The translations under genes were made by a program, and so were the position numbers. Below the pieces are notes generated by a model, which did no database searches, was not told the DNA's origin, and saw only the letters and a list, made by a program, of their open reading frames with translations. From NCBI GenBank assembly GCA_011046055.1, contig DSBN01000202.1, forward strand, positions 1-13,236: 13,236 bases of DNA, read 5' to 3'. Origin of the DNA: Sediminispirochaeta sp. (lineage in GTDB: Bacteria > Spirochaetota > Spirochaetia > DSM-16054 > Sediminispirochaetaceae). Below, piece by piece: positions 1 to 6,833 of this stretch; the stretch's first letter is position 1, and each line of letters opens with the position of its first letter.

Positions 1-108
1 ATAGTAATGCCGAGGAATATAATGAGAAAAATTATCATTGGCATAGTCTTCTCCTTAAGCAAGATTAATGAGAAAATGGGTCTATGTCAAACCATAGGGG
101 TGAGATAA
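1..108 (+). other. Open frame running in from the left edge: 3' end of an upstream CDS or a small 28-aa ORF
   Basis: Frame 1 is open from the first base of the window to a TAA at 106-108. It could be the tail of an upstream gene, or a short ORF starting at ATG 22 behind GAGGAA (12-17), which would encode 28 residues beginning MRKIIIGIVF. The stop lies 2 bases before the TPR gene start at 111, a spacing typical of genes in one operon. The stretch is clearly more AT-rich than the genes that follow, and the predicted peptide shows no recognisable motif. It may equally be an untranslated leader. I cannot decide between these from the window alone. Confidence 0.25.
96..104 (+). promoter_or_regulatory. 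Ribosome binding site that fixes the start of the first TPR gene
   Basis: AGGGGTGAG lies 6 bases before ATG 111 and is a good Shine-Dalgarno match. The earlier in-frame ATG at 84 has no comparable site. A start at 111 also puts two arginines directly ahead of the hydrophobic core of the signal peptide. Confidence 0.65.
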
Positions 109-110
109 AA

Positions 111-851
111 ATGCCGACAGCATTTGTTTTACGGCGCGATGCCGGTCTTCTTTTACTGCTTCTACTCCTGCTCTTTGGGCTCTCCTCCGCCCATGCTCAG
201 TCAGGGGAAGCGACGGCGAAGCAGCAGGGAGAAAAGCTCTTTATGGAAAACAAACCCCAGGAGGCGATCCCCTTGCTTGAGACCGCCCTACGGCATGCTC
301 CCGAGGACGTGGAACTCTATTTTTATTTGGCCACTTCTTACGAACAGCTGGGGCAGCTCGACGCGGCTCTCCAGACTTACCGGCAAGGCCTGACACATGC
401 AGGGGCCAGAAAAGCTCAATTTTATTTTAATATGGGAAACCTGGAACAGCGAAGACGAAAGTATACGCAGGCTCTCGAATTGTACACCCAAGCGCTCCAG
501 GTCGATCGGGATATGACCCCGGCCTACCTCAATCGGGCCAACGTCAATGTTTGGCTCCAGGAGTATGGCGAGGCCGTGGCGGACTATCGGGTCTACCTGT
601 CTATGGAGCCTCGAAGTTCGCAGAAAGAGAATATCGAAAAGATGATCGCCCTGCTCAACGAGAAGATACTGGTCGCCGAACAGGAGCGCCGGGCCGCTGA
701 GATAAAACAAGAAGAGGAAGAGCGTAGAAGAAAGGCTCTGCTGGAGGAGTTCTTGAACTCTCTCGAACAGTCGGGCCAAGACACGGAACGTTTTTCCTCA
801 GGGACCGGCGAGGTGAAAGAGTACGAACAGGAGTTTGACATTGTCGACTAG
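111..851 (+). CDS. Secreted TPR protein with C-terminal coiled coil
   Basis: The 246-residue product (start at ATG 111) begins with a signal peptide: MPTAFVLRRDAG, then nine leucines, then a likely signal peptidase I site after AHA at residue 29. No lipobox cysteine is present, so it is probably a soluble periplasmic protein. About four TPR units follow at roughly residues 34-66, 67-99, 102-135 and 137-168, with typical small-residue and aromatic positions (for example YFYLATSYEQLGQLDAALQTY). Residues 172-215 form a charged helix rich in E and R, probably a coiled coil, and the tail is acidic (ends EQEFDIVD). TPRs bind protein partners and no catalytic motif is visible. The gene is 11 bp from the next TPR gene and the two probably form an operon. 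The exact function is not recognisable. Similar small TPR proteins occur in Bat/MoxR-type envelope loci, but no such neighbour is visible here. Confidence 0.85.
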   Translation: MPTAFVLRRDAGLLLLLLLLLFGLSSAHAQSGEATAKQQGEKLFMENKPQEAIPLLETALRHAPEDVELYFYLATSYEQLGQLDAALQTYRQGLTHAGARKAQFYFNMGNLEQRRRKYTQALELYTQALQVDRDMTPAYLNRANVNVWLQEYGEAVADYRVYLSMEPRSSQKENIEKMIALLNEKILVAEQERRAAEIKQEEEERRRKALLEEFLNSLEQSGQDTERFSSGTGEVKEYEQEFDIVD

Positions 852-862
852 GGGAGGGAGCA

Positions 863-2782
863 ATGGATAGAAAATGGATACTACTGGGAGGGGGATTGCT
901 GCTACTCACCTTGCTCGGAGGAGGCCTGTTTCTCTTTCGAGGCGCCTCGGAAAAAGCAGCGGTCGAGCAGAGCCCGATGAGCGAAGAGGAGAAAACCCGT
1001 CAGAATACCCTCCGGCTGGCCCGAGATTACCACGAAAGCGGCGAGCATCAACGCGCTCTGGATCTGCTGGATCAGTTGCTGATAAAAGAGGCCGACGATC
1101 AGGAAGCCCGTGACTTGCGGGATGAGATTATTGAAGCGCGACGGCGGGAGGAGGAGCGGAGACGCCGCGAGGCCGAAGAGTCGATGCGTGAGGAACAGTC
1201 TCAGCAGGAGGCCTTGATGGGCGCCCTGTCCAAACTCGGAGAGAACGAGCAGACGGCGGCTGAGCAGCGGGAGCTGGAGCGTCGGAGGGAGGAAGAACAA
1301 CAGGCGCTGGAAGAGCAGCGACGACAGGCGGAGGAACGGCGTCGGCAGGAAGAGGCTGAACTGGCCGCTATGGCAGAGGAGGAGCGACAACGCCGCGAGG
1401 AGATCCGCAGGCTCATACAAGAGGGGATCGAAGCGATTGAGCAGGGCCAGTTCATCCAGGCCCGGGGAAGCTTCGACGAGGCTTTGAAGATGGACCCGAA
1501 GACCGCTGAAGCAATAGCCCGCAAGGGTGATTCCTACTTCCGCGAGGACAGCAGCAGTCAGAGCAACATCAGCGAAGCTATCAAGCTGGCCAACGAGGCG
1601 ATCAAACTGGACGACGACCTATGGATACCTCACAATACCCTGGGGGATATATACTCATCTCAACGTCAGTGGGAGAACGCGATCGAATCGTACAAGAAAG
1701 CCGCCCGGCTGAACCCTGAAAACGCGGATCTCCTCTTCGAGTTGGGCAAAGCCCAGTACCGGATGGGCCGGTTCGACGAAGCACGTCAATCCTTTGAGGC
1801 GGCGGTTTACAACGATCCTCAGCATGTGAAGGCCTTTCTCAATTTGGGCTTCACCTACCGTCAGTTGGGAAGCAACAAATCCGCCCTGAACGCCTTCGCG
1901 CAAGCCGCCGAGATCGATACTCAAAGTGATTTAGCATATTCGCAACTATCCGTCCTCTATGCCGTGGAGGGCAAGCTGGACAGGGCCGTGGAGAGCATGG
2001 AACGAGCCGTGGAGATCGCTCCGGATAATCAATCCTATTGGAGCAACCTGGGCAACCTCTACTATCGAAGAGACAGCTACGATCGGTCCATCTCCGCTTA
2101 CCGCGAGGCGCTGTCCCTGAACGGTCAAGATCCCATCACCAACTACAACCTGGCCAAGGTGCTCCTGGATCAGGGAGAGCCCGAAGAGGCGCTGGAGTAC
2201 GCGGCCCGGGCGGTTCAGCTGAACTCCGACTCGGCGGACAATCTCTACATTCTCGGCAAAGCCAGCGAAGAGATCGGTAATGATGAAGCGGCGATCCAAG
2301 CCTATGAACGGGCCTTGAAGGTCAACCCGGAACATCTCTCTTCTCTCAACAATCTGGGCAACCTCTACGACGAACAAGCCCGATACGACAGCGCGCTCAA
2401 AGTGCTGTTGAGGGCTTATGAAATCGATCCCGATTCCTTGACGGTCAACAACAATCTGGGAAACGTCTACCTGCATATGAAGATGTACCAGGACAGTATA
2501 GAGCACTACCTCAAGGCCATCAAAACCAAGCGTAGCTCTCCCCGAATGCGCTACAACCTGGCTATTGCCTACATCGAGACCGAGCAGAAACAGCAAGCCC
2601 TCGAGGTACTGCGGGATTTGATCAAAATCGAGCCGAACTACTGGGACGCCTACTACAGACTCGGAGAGCTGCTTTTTTCAGAGGGCCAAGACCAGGAGGC
2701 GCGGGCTATCTTGGAGATGCTGTTAGAGAAAAATCCCGAATACCAGCGCCGCGATCGGGTCGAGCGTCTGTTGTCACGGTAG
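863..2782 (+). CDS. Membrane-anchored protein with charged coiled coil and about 13 TPRs
   Basis: The 639-residue product follows a strong ribosome binding site (GGGGAGGGAG, 851-860). MDRKW precedes a hydrophobic, glycine-rich segment (about residues 5-26) with no clear cleavage site, so it is probably an uncleaved anchor with the rest in the periplasm. Residues 45-85 look like one isolated TPR-like hairpin. Residues 90-182 are almost entirely E, R, Q and A and should form a long single helix or coiled coil. From about 183 to 626 there are about 13 TPR units in tandem, several with the NNLGNLY/SNLGNLY pattern that lines the concave face with asparagines, as in O-GlcNAc-transferase-type TPR superhelices. 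No transferase or other catalytic domain is attached. A role as a large protein-binding scaffold in the cell envelope, perhaps with the TPR protein encoded just upstream, is inferred. Its partner is unknown. Confidence 0.88.
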   Translation: MDRKWILLGGGLLLLTLLGGGLFLFRGASEKAAVEQSPMSEEEKTRQNTLRLARDYHESGEHQRALDLLDQLLIKEADDQEARDLRDEIIEARRREEERRRREAEESMREEQSQQEALMGALSKLGENEQTAAEQRELERRREEEQQALEEQRRQAEERRRQEEAELAAMAEEERQRREEIRRLIQEGIEAIEQGQFIQARGSFDEALKMDPKTAEAIARKGDSYFREDSSSQSNISEAIKLANEAIKLDDDLWIPHNTLGDIYSSQRQWENAIESYKKAARLNPENADLLFELGKAQYRMGRFDEARQSFEAAVYNDPQHVKAFLNLGFTYRQLGSNKSALNAFAQAAEIDTQSDLAYSQLSVLYAVEGKLDRAVESMERAVEIAPDNQSYWSNLGNLYYRRDSYDRSISAYREALSLNGQDPITNYNLAKVLLDQGEPEEALEYAARAVQLNSDSADNLYILGKASEEIGNDEAAIQAYERALKVNPEHLSSLNNLGNLYDEQARYDSALKVLLRAYEIDPDSLTVNNNLGNVYLHMKMYQDSIEHYLKAIKTKRSSPRMRYNLAIAYIETEQKQQALEVLRDLIKIEPNYWDAYYRLGELLFSEGQDQEARAILEMLLEKNPEYQRRDRVERLLSR

Positions 2783-2783
2783 T

Positions 2784-2793
2784 ATCGGCCGAT
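2784..2793. repeat. 10-bp perfect palindrome in the gap between convergent genes
   Basis: ATCGGCCGAT is self-complementary and lies in the 18-bp gap between the TPR gene stop (2782) and the mutL stop (2801). No T-run follows on either strand, so it is not a standard intrinsic terminator. A 10-bp palindrome can occur by chance. Confidence 0.3.
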
Positions 2794-2800
2794 GGGCGCT

Positions 2801-4606
2801 TCAGCTTCGTCCCACCGCTACAAAGAGCTCCTCGCGGCTGATGCGCAGCCAGATGGGACGCCCGTGGGGACAACGAGGTACCGGCAGCGACATCGCCTGC
2901 CGGGCCAGCTCCAGTCCCGAATAGTCGTCAAGCCTCTCTCCGTCCTTGACCGCCGCCTTGCAGGCCAGATCGGCGAAGAGCTCGCTTCGAAAGGATTCCT
3001 CACTTGAGATTTGACTCCTCAGTGCCTCCACTATGCCTTTCTCGATGCCGGAGAACTTGGCCGGCAGGTGGGTGATTTCCCATTTGCCCGGAGCCTGTCG
3101 TTGCAGATGGATGCCCATATCGTGGAAAATCTCCAGACGGTTTTTAAGTACTTCTTCTTCTTCCTCTTCGAGCTCGAAAGAAAAGGGAACCAGAAGTTTT
3201 TGCCGTACCAGCTGTCCCGAGTTGATCTGATCGAAGAGAATACGTTCGTGGGCGGCGTGCTGATCGATCAGGTAGAGTTGGTCCTCCATCGCCACCAGGA
3301 GAAAGAGATCGAAGACCTGCCCCAAATAGCGAAGCGGCGGTTCATCGGAGAAGCTCACCCCCTCATCAGCGGCTCTCTCAGATACTATGACGTCGGAAGA
3401 CTGCGAATCTGGAAATTGATGCTTCTCCCGGGCGAATTGCCGCCAACTCTCCAAGTCCGGACTCTTCCGTTCTGCCGGGGATGAAGGGTAGGGAGGGGAG
3501 ACTTTTCGGCTTCCACCGTCTCCGTTCACAGCGGCGGGTGAGGAATCGAAGAGCGACGAATCCTTCTCATGGTAGCCGGTAATAGAGCCCGGACGGCTGT
3601 ACTTCTGGTTGAGTACAGATTTGAGGCTATGAACGACCTGGTGGTGTATCTCCGGAAGGTTTTTGATCTTTGCTTCACGTTTAGCCGGATGCACGTTGAA
3701 ATCGACCATGTCCGGCTCTATCTCCAAAAAAAGAAAGGCGATCGGATAGCTGCCACCGGGCAGCAGCTCTTGATAGGCGTAGTGTACCGCCTGCATCAGA
3801 GAGTACTCTTGGATCGGACGTCGGTTTACGTACACATGGATGTGTCGACGGTCTCGGCGGTGTTGGGCGGGGGAGGAGAGTAGGGCGTGCAGTGCAAAAT
3901 TACCACCGGTGCTGCGGACCTCCTGCAGAAAGTTCTGATCGATCTGGTTTTTGAATAGATCTCCCACTCTCTGGAGTAACGAACCAGATCTGAGGTAGTG
4001 CTTCATCCGTCCGTCGGTGAAATAGCGAAACTCGATCTCCGGAAATGCTAAGGCTTTCTCAAGAAAAGTCTTGCTACAGGCTGCGGTCTCCGCTCCGGGG
4101 CTCTTGAGAAATTTTTTCCTCCCGGGCATGGAGTAGAAGAGATCGGAGACGTCGACCACCGTACCCTGCGAACCACGCGAAACTTCGAGTCCGATGACCT
4201 TGCCCTCCCGGACTTCGAGACTGTGTGCCGGAGCTGCTTCGGTCTTGGAGGTGATTCTGAGCTTCGCGCAAGCGGCGATGCTGGACAGCGCCTCCCCCCG
4301 GAAACCGAGGCTCTGAAGATGGTAGAGGTCTTCGGCGGAGGAGATCTTGCTGGTAGCGTGGGGTCTGTAGCAGAGCTCCAAATCTTCCCGACTCATACCT
4401 GATCCGTTGTCGATGAGACGGATACGCTTGAGCCCGCCCTGCTCGAGATGAAGCTCCACGGAATCTGCTCCCGCGTCGATTGCGTTGTCCAGCAGCTCGC
4501 GGACCACCGAATAAGGTCGGTCGATCACTTCGCCGGCGGCGATTTTTTGTGCGACCGAGTCCCGGAGGATCTGTATCCTCCGGGATCTCTTGTCTTCGTT
4601 GTTCAT
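2801..4606 (-). CDS. mutL: DNA mismatch repair protein MutL, endonuclease-type
   Basis: The 601-residue product is a full-length MutL. The N-terminal GHKL ATPase shows ELLDNAIDAG (residues 37-46, catalytic E37 and Mg-binding N41), DNGSGM (66-71) and GFRGEALSS (101-109). NVHPAKREAKI (304-314) marks the transducer domain. Residues 335-420 are a polar linker. The C-terminal dimerisation/nuclease domain has DQHAAHE (448-454), ACKAAVK (548-554) and CPHGRP (579-584), the metal-binding motifs of nicking MutL proteins. The last acidic residue of DQHA(x)2E(x)4E is D459 instead of E. Organisms with this type normally lack MutH. MutL couples MutS mismatch recognition to strand incision. About ten residues precede the usual family start, and no Shine-Dalgarno precedes ATG 4606. 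The upstream gene stops 12 bp away, so translational coupling is likely. Confidence 0.97.
   Translation of the reverse strand: MNNEDKRSRRIQILRDSVAQKIAAGEVIDRPYSVVRELLDNAIDAGADSVELHLEQGGLKRIRLIDNGSGMSREDLELCYRPHATSKISSAEDLYHLQSLGFRGEALSSIAACAKLRITSKTEAAPAHSLEVREGKVIGLEVSRGSQGTVVDVSDLFYSMPGRKKFLKSPGAETAACSKTFLEKALAFPEIEFRYFTDGRMKHYLRSGSLLQRVGDLFKNQIDQNFLQEVRSTGGNFALHALLSSPAQHRRDRRHIHVYVNRRPIQEYSLMQAVHYAYQELLPGGSYPIAFLFLEIEPDMVDFNVHPAKREAKIKNLPEIHHQVVHSLKSVLNQKYSRPGSITGYHEKDSSLFDSSPAAVNGDGGSRKVSPPYPSSPAERKSPDLESWRQFAREKHQFPDSQSSDVIVSERAADEGVSFSDEPPLRYLGQVFDLFLLVAMEDQLYLIDQHAAHERILFDQINSGQLVRQKLLVPFSFELEEEEEEVLKNRLEIFHDMGIHLQRQAPGKWEITHLPAKFSGIEKGIVEALRSQISSEESFRSELFADLACKAAVKDGERLDDYSGLELARQAMSLPVPRCPHGRPIWLRISREELFVAVGRS
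4561..4584 (-). other. Perfect 10-bp hairpin inside the 5' end of mutL
   Basis: The arms CCCGGAGGAT and ATCCTCCGGG flank a 4-base loop (ACAG on the coding strand), covering about codons 8-15 of mutL. The left arm contains a GGAGG Shine-Dalgarno-like core that the right arm would pair with. No T-run follows, so it is not a terminator. No ATG, GTG or TTG lies at a suitable distance after the GGAGG in the mutL frame, so it does not mark an internal start. It may slow or tune translation initiation of mutL. Confidence 0.6.
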
Positions 4607-4618
4607 AGGAGAAAGGTA

Positions 4619-6817
4619 CTAAAAGTGGATTCTCGTTTCAATGGTGATGTTGGGAACGATTTTCGGATTGCCGTATTGATCGTACACCATCCTTCCATCT
4701 TCGGTCTGCACCGCCGTACTCACCACCGCGGCGATGTCCAGTGTGGGCGCGATGGGATACACGATCTCGCCCTTGACCGTGGTGTAGGCGTCAAACAGAG
4801 AAAGTTCATCTCCGGTCAAGGCTGGGAGGAAGTTGGTCCGCGAATACTCTATCCCGCCGTAGACCTTAATGATATCGGCCATCTCCGGCTGTAGGTACAT
4901 GGAGAGGGTAAATTCGTCGTTGTAGGCCGCTGGATTGTTCAATTCGTCCAGTGAACGCCAAGGCCACATGTATCCGGCGCTGATATCGACCAAGTTAAAT
5001 AGTACCGTGTGAGCGCCACCGAATATTCCCATAACCGTGGTATCGTAATCGCCGGTGACGTTGTTTTCCAGGTCCTCCAGGTAAGTCTGGGTCTCCTGAA
5101 CGATGGTACCTCTGATACGTTCGTAGTTGGTACCGAAAAAGTTTGGCCGGAACATACCGTCGTAGTAGCGGAACTCCAGGTTGTAGTCGACAAACAAAAG
5201 GTTACCGAACAGACCGGTGGTAAATCCGTAGTTGCGGATACTGTCGATGAATGACTCACCGTCCGAGTCGTAGAGTACGTCCCACTCGAAGGCTCCGTCC
5301 CGTTGAGGCACCATAGCCGCAACATCGGCGAAGGGGATAATAGATATCACATCGTTCTCAAAGATAGGCAGTTCCATATCCGCACCGACGCTAAAAAACC
5401 TCATCGAGTCGAGAGCGGCAATCGCTTCGTTTTCGCTATCGGCTTGAGACAGCGGGTCGATATCGGTGATTCCCGTGAAGCCCAAAGCAAAATTGCCAAT
5501 AGGCCTGAAATAATAACGGCCGCCGAAGATCTGAGGACGAGCCAGGTCGTTTACCACCGCTTCGAAACCGGACCTCTCCTTGTCCACACCAAGGTTCACT
5601 CCGACCCGTCGGACCGCGGGAAAATCCAGGTCGTTGGCGAAGTTCTTCATAATGGTCCCGTGGCCGATGGTCATATTGTGCAGGTTGCCCAGCTTGAGAT
5701 AAAAGGGATCTCTCTGCTCGCCCCACTGCAGGTACTGGATTTTGAGACTTAAATCGACCAAGAGGTCTTGGGCCGCCCCCAGCGGATCCCCGCTCCAGTC
5801 CTGATCCATACCAAAGGACCATTCGTCATTGCCCTCCGGTCGGTACCACTGGCTTCGATCGAACATATCGTCCTTGTATACAAAGGGCAGGTAGAGCCCC
5901 ATCTTGAGTTTGCCTATCTCGAAATTGGGCATGACCACCGCTTTGGACCAAGTGTCCCCGTCGATGGTGATGGTTCCTATTTCAAATCCGACAATTTGTC
6001 CCAAGGCGTTCAGTAGCGCGCTTTCGCGCTCCTCTTCGCTGCCTGCATCGAGGGCGCCGCCTTCAGAATCCTGGCCCGTGGCTCTAGTACTGGTATCGGT
6101 GTCGGTAGCCGCAACTACCTCCTCCTCAGCAGGCTCTTCTTCGGACTCTTCTTCTTGTTCTTCTTCGGCGACTTCCTGGCCAGGTACGGAGGCGGGGTCG
6201 AGTTCTTCAAACTGCAAATCCTCCAAGAGGTCCTGCAACTGCTCCTGGGTCAGTCGAATTGCTTCGAAAGTAGCGGCCAGGGCATCCGCGGCCATACCGC
6301 CGGTGAGGGTGAGCGACTCGTTGGTGGCGGTCTTGGTGAACTCCACGACTCCCTCGTTGACAAAGGCCTGCTCCGAAGAGCCGGGTACGGCGACGATACC
6401 GAAGTCAGTTCCCCGCACCCCGCAGACCGCCGAAGGTGTACTCACCCGGTAACGGTTCCCGATACCAGAGCGGGAGGCGATGGCTCTGAGCTTTCCCGCC
6501 GCCATAGTGAAATCGTTGGAGCTCTCCTCTGAGGTCTGGAACTGGTCGATGCTGAAAACCGTATTCCGCGAGAGCTTCACAATGGAGCCGTTGGGTTCCA
6601 GTTGGAGTTCGGCAACGGTGTTCCCCGTGCGAATGGTATCTCCCTCCTGGAGCGACATCCCGTAGGAGACCGGAAGGTTTTGGTTTTGACTATCCAGGAC
6701 TTCGATCTGGGTCTCGTCCTCATAATAGGCGAGCACGGCCCGCGGAGCGGTGTCCTGCGCACTCAGGAAAACCGGTATAAGCAGCAGTATAAAAAGTATT
6801 GCTAATATTTTTCTCAT
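4619..6817 (-). CDS. FecR-domain protein fused to an outer-membrane beta-barrel
   Basis: The 732-residue product starts behind AGGAGG (6823-6828) and has a clear signal peptide (MRKILAILFI..., cut likely after LSA at residue 20). Residues about 28-180 form a FecR-type domain: YGMSLQEGDTIRTG, then LSRNTVFSI, and the family hallmark STPSAVCGVRGTDFG (126-140). A strongly acidic linker (about 204-262, runs of E) leads into a strand-rich region (about 277-732) ending ITIETRIHF. The terminal F and alternating pattern fit an outer-membrane beta-signal. Residues 357-443 align with the neighbouring 447-aa barrel. Classical FecR has a cytoplasmic anti-sigma helix and one membrane helix. Both are absent here and no sigma-factor gene is adjacent, so the FecR domain is probably a periplasmic sensing or ligand- or peptidoglycan-binding module. 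The ligand is unknown. The gene sits 16 bp after the barrel gene and 12 bp before mutL. Confidence 0.82.
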   Translation of the reverse strand: MRKILAILFILLLIPVFLSAQDTAPRAVLAYYEDETQIEVLDSQNQNLPVSYGMSLQEGDTIRTGNTVAELQLEPNGSIVKLSRNTVFSIDQFQTSEESSNDFTMAAGKLRAIASRSGIGNRYRVSTPSAVCGVRGTDFGIVAVPGSSEQAFVNEGVVEFTKTATNESLTLTGGMAADALAATFEAIRLTQEQLQDLLEDLQFEELDPASVPGQEVAEEEQEEESEEEPAEEEVVAATDTDTSTRATGQDSEGGALDAGSEEERESALLNALGQIVGFEIGTITIDGDTWSKAVVMPNFEIGKLKMGLYLPFVYKDDMFDRSQWYRPEGNDEWSFGMDQDWSGDPLGAAQDLLVDLSLKIQYLQWGEQRDPFYLKLGNLHNMTIGHGTIMKNFANDLDFPAVRRVGVNLGVDKERSGFEAVVNDLARPQIFGGRYYFRPIGNFALGFTGITDIDPLSQADSENEAIAALDSMRFFSVGADMELPIFENDVISIIPFADVAAMVPQRDGAFEWDVLYDSDGESFIDSIRNYGFTTGLFGNLLFVDYNLEFRYYDGMFRPNFFGTNYERIRGTIVQETQTYLEDLENNVTGDYDTTVMGIFGGAHTVLFNLVDISAGYMWPWRSLDELNNPAAYNDEFTLSMYLQPEMADIIKVYGGIEYSRTNFLPALTGDELSLFDAYTTVKGEIVYPIAPTLDIAAVVSTAVQTEDGRMVYDQYGNPKIVPNITIETRIHF
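6119..6166 (-). repeat. GAA/GAG-rich acidic codon run in the FecR-barrel linker
   Basis: Codons for about residues 218-233 are mostly GAA or GAG and encode an E-rich stretch (AEEEQEEESEEEPAEEE). Length changes here would be in steps of three bases and keep the frame, altering only the spacer between the FecR domain and the barrel. Confidence 0.55.
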
Positions 6818-6833
6818 TGTATCCTCCTATGCC

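Noticed and set aside
84..110. Earlier ATG at 84 as start of the first TPR gene
   Set aside because: No ribosome binding site precedes it and it adds charged residues before the signal peptide. ATG 111 has AGGGGTGAG at proper spacing.
1946..2596. A 216-codon open frame antisense to the TPR gene
   Set aside because: The TPR repeats on the + strand are unambiguous. The antisense frame only mirrors their periodic codons.
2783..2800. Bidirectional terminator between the convergent genes
   Set aside because: The gap has a palindrome without a loop and no T-run on either side, so a terminator cannot be supported.
4619..6817. Classical FecR anti-sigma regulator
   Set aside because: The protein has a cleavable signal peptide and a barrel-like C-terminal half, with no cytoplasmic anti-sigma helix and no sigma-factor gene next to it.
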